Below, in pieces: positions 33,677 to 47,701 of a DNA stretch of 64,000 nucleotides. The stretch is from Bombus terrestris. Taxonomy: Eukaryota > Arthropoda > Insecta > Hymenoptera > Apidae. The stretch's first letter is position 1. Every line of letters starts with the position of its first letter. Position numbers and translations under genes: made by a program. The notes beneath the pieces were generated by a model. The model made no database searches. It saw only the letters and a program-made list of their open reading frames with translations, and had not been told where the DNA came from. The DNA lies in the NCBI RefSeq assembly GCF_910591885.1, contig NC_063270.1, positions 1,922,001-1,986,000 of the forward strand, written 5' to 3'.

Positions 33677-36600
33677 TTATAGTTTCTCATATAAATTATT
33701 ACTGTCAAGAGTACCTAATGCACATATACCACAGGTAAATTCTAACAGATATGTTGGAAAGAACAGAAGAATTTGTTCTTGTGTCCAATGCATATATAAA
33801 TAGAGATTAGGAATTATAATATCAATAGTATTGCTGTCCAATCTTACTCTGAAATATAATAAAAACTTATTAAATATAATATAAATATGTGTTTATTGTA
33901 TTTAATATAGTATAAAATGTTATAACTGTTTTTTTAGTATAGTTCTTTTAATTACCTTTTTGAACCTAATGAATGAAACATGAAGCTTTGTGGCAATGGA
34001 ATATATATTGTATTATTGTATAATGTTCCTCCAGTTTGATTAGGTATAACTCGTACTGTATCTATTTCGTCATATATATTGATATTAATACCATATAAAT
34101 CATTTCGTGCCGTCAATGCATATTTTGGATTTTCACTATAACACTGGCCAAGCAACAAAACTTCACCTTTATTGTGAAAAGGATAAGTGATGTTGTGAAT
34201 TGATTTTATATAGTCTGGTGTCACGACACACGTGCCTAAATTTGGAAGTGATTAAGACAGGTAAGGTACTGTAATCAAATAGAATGAATTCTGCAATGAA
34301 CTATCTCTCTAAACAATTGTGAATCATGAAAGAAGAAGAATAGCTTACCAAAAAAAGTCTTCAATATTGATAGATCCATATATTTATGAATTCTAGTTCG
34401 AGTTAAAAAATAATCTATAAGATTATAATTATATTCAATTGCTACTTTGTCATTATTAAGCGATAATTCACCAATATCTGATCCTTTCGGAAATGTCGCT
34501 GTCACAATAAATTTTTTGGAATTAGGATCTGAACTACTGTTCCCACCAATTAGGTCATAAAAAGCTCGAAATTTCCAAGCTAATCTCATTAAATTTTGTG
34601 GTATCTGATTATAATTACATAATTAAGATTAATTTAAAACAATATTTTAAATTATAAATTATTAAAATTGCATTTAAATTATTAAAATTACATTTTCATG
34701 TTGCGCAACAACTTGATATTTTCTCAAAGTTGATAATTCTCTTGAAGCTTCATAGCAAGCATCAGAGAATGGAGTAAAACGTTTCCTTTTAGATTGTTCT
34801 CGACATTCTTCATAAGGCCATTGTGATTCTTTAGCAATTTGTAGCTGCTTTTCACTAATTTCGCCAAGTAAATCTAATGTAATTGAAGATCCATCACATT
34901 TGCCTTTTGCTGTATCAGAATATCCCCAAACAGCATTTAATGCAATTCTAGCAGGATCACTTGGCTTAGTGCTTAGGAAATCCCATTCCCAAGGTATTGC
35001 TTTTTCTGCTTCTAAACAAAACTAAATAGTAACAAATGTTGTTATCTTGTTTTATATTTCCCTTTAATTATAATGTTGCATATAAATTACCTTCAAAATC
35101 TTTTGACCTGGTATAACTTTAGTCGCTTTAATTTTAATCGTATCGGATATCCAGCTGGTAATCTCATAAAGTGCGGCTACATTCCACTGTTGAAGAATTT
35201 GTGATGATTCTATATTGTGATGTGTTAAAGACAACATATGATGATTTGAACCTTTAATATATTCAAATTTTACCTAATAAAACATGTTCAATGTAAAATT
35301 TATTATTTTGTTCACAGTTAAAATATAAAAAATTTTAATATACTAACTTGAGTACGCTGCGCATCAATTGTACTAATATATGCAGCTAAACCACAGCTAC
35401 CTTTTGGTGGTACATATGTGTAATAATCTAAGAAATGAAGAGCCGTTAAAGCAAACTCCAAAAATGGCCATATACTAAAACAATCCAGAATAAACACAAT
35501 AAATGATATTTATTACCTAACAATGTTTATAACAAAGAATATACAGATATATTAATATTTAACTCACGGATAATTAGCTCGATGTGAAGAAAACACATCT
35601 TGAATTAATTTCTCTCGTGATATTACATTTTCACAGTCAAAAAGTTTTACATATACTTGACCTCCTAACTCTGATAATTCAAATTGAAATAGATCTATTG
35701 TCTGTAAGAGAGGATTAATTAATATTTGAATGAATAATATTTTTATAGAAAATAAAACTTTTAATTAGTATCTACCTTTGGTTTATATGTTGGTGATTTT
35801 GTAATTATATATAATTGAGGACAAGTAGGACAAATTTGACGTAATTTTGATTTAATATTTAATCCTTTTATATTAGTGGATGTTCTAACATGAGCTGTAA
35901 TGCCCATTTTAAGATGTTCTAAAAAGGTATAATATAAATAATAAAATCCTTAATAAATTCTATATCTAAATATTATTAATATCATACCTCCAGGAGTATT
36001 ATATGAAATGAATGGACGATCTTTAAATCCAAGTGTAATATTGATTGGAAGATATCCATGAATAGAATGTGCCCTTTCTGCACTATGCCATGTATCAATT
36101 AAAGGATTATAATTTTCTATTATTTCTGATTTATGAATAGATGTTCTGAAAATATCAATTGTATAATGTAAAACATTGCAACAAACAAATGAAATTATAA
36201 ATTATTCTATTATACCGTAGTATAACATGATTATTACGACCAACTGAAACATGTGTAAAATTCCCTCTCATAGAGAATAACGATGTTGCAATAACTGCAA
36301 GTCTAGCATTTGCTCCCAAATCTGTAACTTGCACTGATTCCATTGTTAATGGGATATTAATACGTTGTTGATTAACATGAAACTCCATGTTTTGATATAT
36401 ATGATATATATTATCAGGTAAAGAAGACAAATCTAAAAAAATACATAAAGATATAAATATAAAAAGCAATAAATATTTAATTATGTTCGAAATTTTCGGG
36501 ACAGATAATTTATAAACTTACATTTAAATCCTTTAATAATATTTGTTTCATTGAGATGAAGGCATAAAACTGTTTTTTCCTGAATACGTGCAATTACTTC

Positions 36601-39600
36601 TAAATGTACAGGTCCATTTTGCTTTTCATCTAACTTAAATTGTTTTAATATATCCTTCACTTGTGTTGGACCATCTAGATGTGCTGATAATGAATGTAGA
36701 AGACCTTCAGCTTTAATATATAACTATATATACATAATGTTTAAAATATTAAAACATGTCACCTTACAGTAATTAATTAAATAATTTTAAATCAAATACT
36801 TACAGATACATGATTGATACTAACTCCACTACCATAGGTATTTACAGTTACATATAAAACCTCAGGTATGTTTGTTAAAGGATTAGCAATAACAATACCA
36901 TGTATCATAGCACCAAATTTTCTATATGTATCTTGATAGTCAAATAAATAGTTCCCAGTAATTAAATATGAATTTGTAGTTGGACGAAGTACTCGTGTAA
37001 ATTGTGCAGCGATCACACCTCTACACATTAAAATCATATATGAAAAAGGTATTTCAGAATTTTATTATTCCAAAAAGGAATTGTATGAATTATGGTCTTA
37101 CATACATATGAATATAACAAGGATGGGTGGTACGTTCCATAGACTTCAAAATAGTATAAAAATAATTATATAAATGTTGACTGGGTTCACTTTGCATATA
37201 CCAATATAATGATATTAATCTGCTTGGTGTAGGACTAGAAACAATAAGTAGTGTCAATGCCGCTACCCTCATTTCTAAATGTTCAGTTCTATTTATTAAA
37301 ATTGGCCAATAGACAGGATATATCTGTGGTTTAAAATAAAATAAAAATGTAATATTTAATAGTATTTTACATTATTACCAGAAATTACTTACAACATCGG
37401 GTCTTAAAGGAGCAGTTGAAAGTGATGCCCATGCAGCAAGAACACGAAAATGACGTGATTCTGCATTGCTACCACTTGCAATAGGTTCTAAGAATTCAAC
37501 TACTCTTCCTAACTGTATATTTGCTAATCCTTCTAGCCAAATCATTTTTTTTTCATATTCCTTTGTCTCTATGAATTATTGTTTTATTATAATACTAGAA
37601 TAATAATTAAAACAGATATGCGATTTATTTAATATATATTTATCACGTACCTGTAAATTTATCAAGATATAAACGTACGTAATCATCTAACATCTCATAT
37701 GGGCAGTACAATAAACAGGTTTTGTAAATCAATGTGCCATATGTAAGAATAGCAGTATTTTGGACTTCAACAGAAATTTTTTCTGGCAAATTTAAAAACG
37801 TTTGTAAATTTACTAATAATTGAACGTCAGGTTTTCGTATATGAAATGGCAACTGAGTGAGAAGTTGAATTGCAGACATATCCGAAACTTTTCTATCTTG
37901 GATTAATTCTAATATAAACAATGCAGCTTCTTTAGTGCCAACTTGTGGAAGTGCTTCAAGGAACATATTTCTATAATAATATGAAAAAAATAACAATATA
38001 TTTTATATGTTATATAAATTACTAAAACTTTAAAGAATTATTAAAAATTTTGAACACCGTATTGTTTCTTCTTTATAACTTGTTCCTGAGATTTTTGTGT
38101 ATGCATTACGTAAATCAGCAACATCCAGCATTTGAAGATAATAAAGCAATACAGTTATCGTCGTATTATGCAAATTATCAGCCTCTGTATCTAAACCAGG
38201 ATTTTCAAGTCTCAGACTTAATCGATCTAATAAAGTCCCTATCTATAAAATATGTAATAGCATTATTAGATATCAGTTATAAACGAAAAATTTTTTTTAA
38301 TCAATAACTTACAGATTTAAAAACAGTATTCTTGTCAAGAGTACCTCTACTTTGAGTGAGATCAACTTCTGGAAGTTCATGTTGTAGAACTTTAAAATAT
38401 AAGTCTTTAATGGGTATCTTATCTACTGTGTCTTTCACCGAAATTAATTTAAAGATCTGTCTGTGTATATCAAGAAATTAATATGAAAGTTTTGTTTATT
38501 ACAACAAGTTTCTTAGAATAAAATAATTTTCATTTCTTAAACATACCTTGTAAAATGAAAATGTGCTTCTCCAAAACTTTGAAAAGATTGAACATATATA
38601 CCTCCAGAAGCATTAACAAACAAAATCTCATTTAAAGATCCATTTGTCTTAATTTTGTATAATCTCTCACTGGACTTCAATATTGGGTTCTATACATATA
38701 TGAAATTTAGTAGAAAATAATAAGATATTTGGTAAAATAAATAAAGGTACATATAACATACTTGATCTCCATTGGGACACAACATGTTAGGAACATTTGA
38801 CCACGTATAATGAGGATGTCCAATACAAGCTCGTGGATCAAAAAATTTTCTTATTATCCATTCATTTTCTTCTTCAGGATTGACAACATATTCAATATTG
38901 CACTGACCATAATGATTTTTCTATAATATAATATATTAGTTAAAATAAAGATATAAAACTAGTATACTTTAAAAAATGTGTAAAAATCCTTATTAAATGT
39001 AATGACTTACTTCAGTTGAATGAAATGCTGTCTCCTTCTCTAAGTTAGACAGATCTAATTGTAAAATTCCTACTATACTCCTTTTTATATTTACAGACCA
39101 TGGTGATATTGCTTCTGTACTAAAATTTTCAATAAGACCATTTCTGTATATAATTTGAAATGGTTTTAAAAGATCAGTCACATCTTCTGAAACAGCTTGA
39201 TCTTTTCCTTGTTCTTGAATTTTACCATTCCAAATAGTCATCTTCAATGATTCCAACTGTATGTAAATATCACATATAAAAGATTTTAATAAAATGGATT
39301 ATTAATTTTACTGTTATATTGTTGCAGATAATATTATAAAAGCAAAGAGAAATATGAAATCAATTTTTCAAATTTTGCTATTTATCAGTTATAAAATTTA
39401 CCTGCATTGTAGCAACATTTTGTTCTGCTTGAATTTTAAGTTTTCCATTAAAACCCCATGAAGATGATGCGCCAGATGGTAACAAAACACCAGAACTTGA
39501 AAGTGCATTGTACGAATATATATACTCTTTTCCTGGTTGAAATATACCATTTGTAACATGATTGTTACAGAAAAGAAAAAATAAAAATATAATATCCTTT

Positions 39601-39611
39601 AATTTGTGCAT
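33677..39611 (-). CDS. Vitellogenin-like secreted large lipid transfer protein
   Basis: About 21 short exons on the minus strand, from ATG 39611 to TAA 33677, give roughly 1,430 residues. The start MHKLKDIIFLFFLF forms a signal peptide. The vitellogenin N / LPD_N domain follows (KEYIYSYNALSSSG near the start; the helical part has FLEALPQVGTKEAALFILEL in the exon around 37650-37980), then a DUF1943-like middle. The C-terminal VWD domain begins near GTCVVTPDYI and ends in TCGICALGT, just before the stop. There is no polyserine region, so this is not a standard yolk vitellogenin; it resembles the insect vitellogenin-like family that includes Drosophila crossveinless d. An upstream mini-exon (ATG at 39938-39936, donor after 39926; next exon from 39637) could add 18 residues in frame. 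Exact borders of inner exons are approximate. Confidence 0.82.
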
Positions 39612-39925
39612 TAGTATTTGTAACACATAATTAATATCTGTAAGTAAATATTTTAGATTAATAATGGCTGAAACATCTTTGCTCCACGTAATTTAATTTT
39701 ATTATTCTATATTCAACTATATTAAATTATTTTCAATGTTTAAATAAATTCAACGAATTACATTATTCATAATACGTTATAATTATGAAGATTATAAAAA
39801 TTTAATTATATGTGTACTTAAGTAAAAGTTACTTATTTATAAAATGACAACAATGAATATTTTGTAATATGGCTTATGCACTATTTAATTTGAGTTATAT
39901 ATAACTAAAAATGTTTATTCTGTAC

Positions 39926-39938
39926 CTGTGAATCTCAT
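39926..39938 (-). other. Possible 13-base coding tip of first vitellogenin-like exon
   Basis: On the minus strand ATGAGATTCACAG is followed by a GT donor (GTACAG). Joining it to the acceptor at 39639-39638 keeps the frame open into the signal peptide region (GAT ATT AAT TAT GTG ...). The leader exon probably extends upstream to about 40.1 kb, where G/C rises. Either this ATG or that at 39611 starts translation; the second gives the more ordinary signal peptide. Confidence 0.4.
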
Positions 39939-40859
39939 GGTGTGCAACAGTAGCTTAACAAAAATGAACTGAGTTCATAGAAGTCAAGAGATGACCCTTG
40001 TTGTCCCTATCTCTGTGACCCATGAACACTTCTTCACTATCTATGTGAATAAAACTTATCTCCTGTCTAAATTATCTTCAATCGTATAAATCAGCCCACT
40101 ACATTTTCTCTGTATACTTTTATGCGATGTGTAAATCATACATCATAATTTTTCTTAATCATATAAATAATCACTTCAAACAATAACTTAAAACAAAATA
40201 ATGTTTAAATTTCACATTTCCTCAATAGATTTTAATTATAGTATAATCTTACTCATAATAACAAATGTTACAAAAGCACGATACAACATACTTACATTAC
40301 TTATATGAATGGGTATATCAGTTTTATATAATAAATGATGTTTTTATATAATAAAAAAATCAAAATTTATTTTTTTTACAAAATAAGTTATATTAAAAGG
40401 ATTATACATTAGAAACTTTACTGAAAACAAAAATATTTAGATAACTATGGACTGTCACTATTATATAGAAATATATATTAGCTTATGTACTATACAGTAC
40501 AATAAATAAAATGAGAAATTTATAAGAATATTTTCTTTACTTATAATAGGAAAACTATAATAGACACAACCTAATATTTACATATTTATTTTAATATATT
40601 TCTATTTTCATTATTTACAATTACTATTGGAAAGTATATTATATAATCAGAATCTTATTTAATTTATTTCTATACAAAAAATTACACTTTTATATATTAT
40701 ACATCTAATTGTACTGCAATTTTTCATATACAAGACCTTTTCAATACGAGTATAAAATTATAGATAGGCATTATTAATGAATATCATAAAATAAAAATAC
40801 CATAAAATATGATTAAGAAATGCATATATAATTAATACATTATAAAGGTTTGATTATTT
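39939..40859. other. Promoter side of vitellogenin-like gene and 3' side of PAXBP1
   Basis: A more G/C-rich patch at about 39.94-40.12 kb probably holds the leader and promoter of the minus-strand vitellogenin-like gene. The rest is AT-rich and should include the 5'-most flank of that gene and no other coding sequence. Confidence 0.4.
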
Positions 40860-43800
40860 TTAAGATGGACTTCGAATATTCCCAGGCTTCGCTGTAAAAG
40901 TGAATAATTAATTTAAAATACGCGAAAATTTAAGTTTGTAGTTTACTGATAAAATTAATATATTCTATATACAAAAATAATCTATTCTCAATATACAAAA
41001 TCTAAAATATCAGATATAGTATCTATGATTACTTATTTAATCATTTATAGCAATTATATATTATAAAAAATAAACTATTACGACTCTGACATAAAAAAGC
41101 TTATAAAATTTATACTTACTTATGCGCTGGATTTGCTTGATCTAATTGTTCACTGAGTTGCTGGATAAGTGTAGCAAACATTTTGAGATGTTCTATCGTT
41201 TCACCCTGCAACCACGCACGAGGGAGTGTACTCATTACCTATAAAAACATAGTATTATAAAAAGATATTTTCTGAGTAGCGTTTACTTAAAAGTTTAAAA
41301 AGTTATATGAGATATGTTGAAATGAACAGTATGAACATACCATATTTGCTTTAAATAATGCATCAGTTGGAACAGATACTCTTAAACCCGCTAAAAGATA
41401 TCTATTTAATAATGAACCAAGAGCTAAATTTTTTAATTGTGTGTCTCCAAGAAGACCTTGCCAGCTCAATAAATTTCTTAAAAGTTTCACAGCCATTGCA
41501 AACTGCCTTTGAAAAAATTGATGTTTAGTATCTAAGACTCTAAAATATAGAATTAAAAATTATCAGCATTGTTACAAAAATATTATTAATAGCTTTAAAT
41601 AAAGATGAATATTATATACTAACTGTTTTGGAAAAATTGGTATAAAAACATCATTTTCAACTGCTGATTTAATTTTCTCCAATATGGCATTAAATAATGT
41701 TTCTAATGGCTTGCTTGTATCATTTAAATTTGGATATTCCCTAATAAGACGATTTACTGTGCCTACAAGTCGTAACGTTTGTGATGTGGACATTGGATCC
41801 CATATTCTTTCAACTATAGCTGTAAATAAAAATTTTTTGTAAATTATTACAAAGTTCTTAACTGGCATTTTAATTATACTAAATAAAATAATCTTACATG
41901 TTAATTTAGGTATAACAATTTTTTCTATTGTAAATGGTACTAATCTGACATCTGGATCTCTTTTAAGTGACTCTTCTGTTTCTTTATTATTTAATGCATA
42001 TAAAAGTAAAGTGTTATACCATTTTGTTCTTTCTATATCTGCACTTTCCTAAAAGAAGAAAAATTTTGATTTAGAGTTAGTATTTTATTCTGTTATTATT
42101 ACATTCGTACCTAAAATATATGAAAGTTTGATATAATGCACGTACCATAATAGGATTCCATGTTAATAATAGTAATCTAATAATCGGAGAAATAATTTTA
42201 GGTATACATAAAGATACATAAGCTTCCATATAAGCATCTCTATCAGTTTCTCTCCAAGATTCCAATTTTGAAAGTATTCCTCTTATTGTGCAATATTCGT
42301 CCATGACGTCAGAAAATATTTCTTTACTGTCACTATCAATTTCATCTGAAAATAAATATAGAAAGAAGACATTTTATAAAAGATAAGAATTAGAACATAG
42401 TGTTAATCCATACTTGATAGACAATAGTAAACATTATAAATTCTACTTCTTTGTAAACTAAATTTAATTAAATTTGTTAAAGTACAACCTTTTGTTTGTT
42501 TAAACGCGAGATTTTGCTGCTCAGTAACTTCGTCATCGCTAGACATTCCATCAATATGTTTTGGTAATGTAGAAGCTAATTCTCTAGCTCTTCTTCGACG
42601 AGCTCTTCTTCCTTCTCTCTCTGTAGCTCGACGGATACGAGCTTCAACTTCTGGCCCTCTTCGTATAGGTTGTCCTCCTGTAATTTAAAAAATAATTCAT
42701 ATCTAAATTATATTGATCAAAATACACTTTTCATTATATGTTCCATTATATATTTTTTATCAGACACAGATAATTATATATAATACTGAAATAACTGACT
42801 TGCAGCTGTTGTAATCTCTTCTGCTTGATCCCTTGTATCTTGTCGTCTTCTTTCCATTAGTTCTATTGCACGTTCATTATAAAGGTTTAACCAGCGCTGC
42901 TCCAATCCAATGACCAGCGGCAACTAACAAAAAAGTTACATGTTAACACTGACACAGTAAATTAACTCAATGACATTGAGAATTGTGTTTGTTCCAGAAA
43001 ATATTCATATCATAGAAGTAATATTTTAATAAATATGTTTTAATATTTATTTTAAATAATTTATAAAAGGTGAAACAATATATGTTTTTAACATTTGCTG
43101 GAACTTAATCTCTAATTCCACAATCATTGGATATCTTTTGCTTAAAAAATTGGAAATTAATATCACAATTTACTTACCACACATATTAATATATCTTTTC
43201 AATTCTTATAAATACTTAAAAATATTTTTACTACACAGTAAATAATTTCTTTATACAGAGAAGATACAGACCCCCGGCAATGCAAATATACATTACATAT
43301 ATGCTACACTTTTTTCTTGCAAATTCCATTTTTTAGTTTAATATGCATTTTTCTTCTTTTCTGAATCTTATGATATGTATAAAAATATCAAAATAAAACA
43401 AAATAATACATTTAATAATAGTTAAATATCAAAATAATACAAAAAAATATGTAATAATAGAGAGAGAAATTCTAATTCATTAATAGATACATAAAATATC
43501 CTTTAACTTTTACTTTGTAACACATATTTTTAATATTTTGTGATTTATTTAAATATATATATAAACTAAAAGAATATTTTACATCTTTTAGTATTTGAAT
43601 ATAGTGCTTTTTAATTAATTATATACTCAGCAACAATTATCATAATTTTAACCAATAAATACAAAACACAAATGTTAGCAATATAAGATATTTAAAAACA
43701 AAAATTCTAATATTCTAAAGGAAAACTATATTGCACATTTTTCATCAAGAAATTTACTTAATAAGAAAAATGCATTATATATATATTTCTAATATGGCTG

Positions 43801-46427
43801 AGTAATTATACAGCCAAAAATTGCATGGAAAACCCCAGTGCTCATAAAAAAACGTGACAGCGTATAAACCCACCTTCTCATCAAGACACTCTACCAAGTC
43901 AGTGACATACCCACGCAACTCTTGGTAATATCTGAAGCGCTGCGCAAGCTGCGGTGCACGAATTTCAGCATCATCCAGTTCTTTCACAGTTTGTCCTAAC
44001 TCTTGCTCTAAACGATCCTGATCTAATTGATGACGTCGATGCACTTCTTTTAAACTGTCCAATCTACGAATTATATTTTTCATTCTGATTTTATAGGAAT
44101 AAAAACTATTTCCATATTTTATAAACTTTAAAAGTTTCAAAACTGTATTAGATCAAAATTTTAATTTAGTTATTGTTACCTTGCACGCATTTTATTCACA
44201 ACCTCTTGAGGAGTGATTGGTACTATTTTTGTAGGATCTGGGGGTTGAATCACTGGAGGAGGTGGTGGAGCTGGCATCATTACCATTTCCAGAGATATTC
44301 CACTTCCCATCATTGAATTTACGTTCATACCTATTGAATATTGTTGTTGCATCATGGAGTCTTGTTGCGCTGCTGCAATCTAAATATTTTTATTTATATT
44401 ATGAATGTAATAGTACATGCTACACAATTTTTTCATACAAATGTTACCTGTGCACCAGTCACTCCTTTCCTAATTTGTTGAGCTTCCCACTCTTCTTCTT
44501 CGTTTTCATGTTCACTTTCATCATCAGAAACTAAAAAATACATACAATGCATTCACTTATCTATTTAAGAAAAAATCGTGAATAATAAATAATCAAAACC
44601 TAACGTTTTAGTGGTACTTGTGAAGCAAGGAAGGCTTCTCTCCTTTTCTCTTTATCACGTGCTTCAGTGTTAACAGTCATATCAATTCGGTCTTGTGAAT
44701 CATCATCATCACTTCTATCATGATCTTCTTCCCTAATAAGTCTTGATTTACCTTTATCATCGCTGAAAAAATTAACATGGTTATCAAATGTTTCGCAAAA
44801 TAGATCCACATTTAATAGCAGTTAATCAAACCATGTTAATTATGCTACAAAACATATTACCTTTGTTCTTCTATAGGAATATAATCAGTTCCTAACTCTC
44901 TTGCCTTTTGTCTGCATTTCCTAGCTGCATGGATCATTGCAGCATCTGGTATGCAACCACCTTATAGATACAAAATAATATTTGTAAACAATATTGTTAG
45001 AATATTTAAAAAAATAAACATAAAAGATACAAAATAATGAAAGTTTTGAACATTATAGATACAAATAAAAACATTACATACTTTCAAGAAGAATTTTCAT
45101 TGTGTCAGCTTTATCTGTATTTCTTCTAAATTTATGACTACGTGGTTCATCTTCCTCTTCATCAGATGTATAATCATCCTTTCCAGCTGCCAATGCAGCT
45201 CGCCCATTCAGAATTAAAGGTCCTGCATTTTTTATTTTCACCTAGTAATAAAAGATTTTAACTTAATAGAAGAAATAATAATTTAATCAATTAATTGATT
45301 AATAGTTATTATTGAACAGACATAGCTAGTAACATATTATATTGAAAGATTACAAAGTATTTTTGTATTTTAGAAAAGTAAAAAATTATTAAACATTGTT
45401 AAAATGTAATATTAAAATCTTCCTTATAAAAAGATTTAACTAATTGTACACATTCATATTTTAATAATTGTATATACATACATACTTAATATATTTAGAA
45501 CTTATTTGTATTGCACTATATGAATGTATATTTATAATGTTAATAGAATCACATTTCACATAAAATATGTTAAAACATTTTCACATTTCAAAAATAACAC
45601 AGCTTATAAAAAGTAAATTCTAACAAAGTTATATTTGCACATATTGACAATCTTTGTTATACTTTCAGTGAATACTAAATATGAAGTATTATAAAGAAAT
45701 AAATTTTGATTTAAGAATAACAAAATTTTTTACGTCTGGGAAATTCTAATAATAATAAACATCATAGAAATAGCTTACTACTAGATCATCTGTCTTTATT
45801 TCTAATTCTTTTTCCACTTTAACGGACATGTGTGGTTGCTCAGAGTCCATTTGCATTTTCTCTTCACCTTTCTTTTTTCTCCTTTCGTGATCTAGCTGTT
45901 TCATCAATTTTTTGCTCCTAGATGATTTCTTCACTTTAAAGACTTCTCCATCATCCGCTGTAAGATAACAGATTATTAGATTTTTATTATATGTAATATT
46001 TGGAACCTCTCCAAAGAATTTTATAATGACTGAATAAAATATAATTAATGGAGATGTTTTTAAAATTGCATTAATTTTTTCCATTTTATTATGATCTCAA
46101 CATTAAATATAACAAAATTCGTAATTTTAATACTGTATGCGACTTGTTTTAGCTGAAATTATTGTAAACAAAAGATTTCGAAACACATTTTCATTTTATG
46201 ATAAATGCATCTGTACATATGTACGTGCGTGTACAAACTTAAAAAAAATTACCTTCTTCCAGCTCCTCTCCAAAACTGAGGAGCGTCTGCTTTGGTTTAT
46301 CCTTCTTCTTTGTTTTCGATTTTACAGGCTGGGTGTCCTCCACTTCCATCCTATTTTCATTATCTTCATCATCGTCGTTGAAATGTCGACGGCGGATGTT
46401 TCTCTTCGGTTTATTAAATAATGACAT
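40860..46427 (-). CDS. PAXBP1: PAXBP1/GCFC family nuclear protein
   Basis: About sixteen minus-strand exons from ATG 46427 (MSLFNKPKRNIRRRHF) to TAA 40860 (end KPGNIRSPS) give roughly 810 residues, somewhat shorter than human PAXBP1 at about 917. The N-terminal half is charged and acidic, with a methionine- and proline-rich exon (MMPAPPPP) and a coiled coil (RRHQLDQDRLEQELGQTVKE). The C-terminal half is the helical GCFC domain (IKYFWRE-type region replaced here by KWYNTLLLYAL, and LVGTVNRLIREYPNL). The family was first named GC-rich sequence DNA-binding factor; PAXBP1 links PAX3/7 to chromatin and the family also includes splicing-related members. Exons lie near 46427-46252, 45960-45781, 45241-45080, 44960-44862, 44763-44610, 44532-44448, 44380-44182, 44066-43873, 42924-42800, 42678-42490, 42350-42145, 42050-41897, 41820-41625, 41540-41340, 41240-41120 and 40890-40860; borders are approximate. 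Confidence 0.88.
42925..43872. other. Largest PAXBP1 intron
   Basis: About 950 bases of AT-rich intron between the coiled-coil exon and the next GCFC exon. A plus-strand cluster of more G/C near 43265 (CCCCCGGCAATGC) has no clear meaning. No gene is seen. Confidence 0.5.
45250..45780. other. PAXBP1 intron
   Basis: About 530 bases of nearly pure A/T between two PAXBP1 exons, with nothing recognisable. Confidence 0.5.
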
Positions 46428-47154
46428 TGTCCTTAACATCAACCAGTCTGTTTAAACTATTCACACATATATACTCTCCTTAGGTTAACTTCTTAAATTA
46501 CTAATGTTAAAAAAATAATTCAGAATTTCATATCATGTAAGCTGATATAACAAAAAATTTTGTAAAATATGCATTTACGACTTCATATAACGTATTTTAA
46601 ATTCATAAATACGCAACATTAATAAAAAAACGGGACACCTTTATGAAATTGTAATATGGATTATCCGTTGAATAAGAATCGTTGTAGAATCGGCTCGAAG
46701 TAAAGCTTCTAAACTTTGTACACATGAATTTAATGCATTTCCCTGTTTGAGTTACTGATTGGCTTACCTTTGTTTATTTTCATGTGCATTTAATTTTTAG
46801 ATTAAATTTTCATTTCTCTCGTTAACTACTTCTGAAATTTTATGATTTCTAATTCTTTTTATATCAAGCTTATTATTTCATATTAGGCTTTTGTTATCAT
46901 AACATTATAATGTAACTTGAAGAAAATTACTATAGTATTACCAGTGTAGACAACACTTACTATAATTTTAAAATGTACTAGAGACATATAGTGTAAATTG
47001 AGCGATTATTTTGTATGAAATTAATATAAATTATTTAACATGTTTTTAATATAATATAGGTATGTTTTATTCGTTAAATTATGTTTATATTAGTACTATA
47101 AATTTTATAAATTTTTCGATACTTGTAATTTAAATTACAGATAACCTAGCAAAT
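46428..47154. promoter_or_regulatory. Bidirectional promoter region, PAXBP1 / PSMG3-GPN2
   Basis: 727 bases between head-to-head start codons. An AG preceded by a pyrimidine-poor tract (TTACAG) lies 15 bases before the PSMG3 ATG and could be an acceptor of a leader intron. Slightly more G/C is present at 46.63-46.79 kb. I assign no specific element. Confidence 0.4.
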
Positions 47155-47692
47155 ATGATAAATCATTCTTGTGTAATTACTCACGGTCATCATACTGATA
47201 TTGCTTTGAAGATTTATAGGTAATAGAATAAAGAATATATTCATTTTTGTTTTCATAATTTGCATTTGTTTTAGATAAAAATTATAGATTTAAACTGCTT
47301 AAGAATACTTTTTTTAAATCGATAACTATTTATATTTGTTTTTAGTAACCGCATATTATTAATCATAACACATTTTAAAAAATTTGGATCACTGATAGCC
47401 ATAAGCCGTGGATCTTCATTCAATCAGTATAATAATAGTATATATTCTACCAAGTAAGTAATATTATCATTATGTAACGTATCTATAGTTACAAATTATT
47501 TTAACAGTAAATGATAACATTGATTTTAGAGTATTGTTTGGGAAAGATGATGTTGAACTTGTGGCAGCTGCCCGATATATAGCAGAGCAAATTAATGTAG
47601 ATAAACCATTATTAATTTCAATATCTTTAAAAGATTATGAACCAGATACTTTAAAACCTATAGTTGCAGCTATAAATGATATGAAAGTGTAA
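47155..47692 (+). CDS. PSMG3: Proteasome assembly chaperone 3 (PSMG3-like)
   Basis: Three small exons (47155-47219, 47346-47453, 47530-47692) join in frame to 111 residues. The pattern MINHSCVITHGHHTDIAL, ILLIITHFKKFGSLIAIS, then VLFGKDDVELVAAARYIAEQ, ending IVAAINDMKV, fits the alpha/beta fold of PAC3. This chaperone works with PAC4 in building the proteasome alpha ring. Its stop codon lies nine bases before the GPN2 start codon on the same strand and in the same frame, so one mRNA for both is likely. The gene is small and fast-evolving; identification rests on length, exon pattern and motif order. Confidence 0.75.
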
Positions 47693-47701
47693 GAACCAAG
47701 T

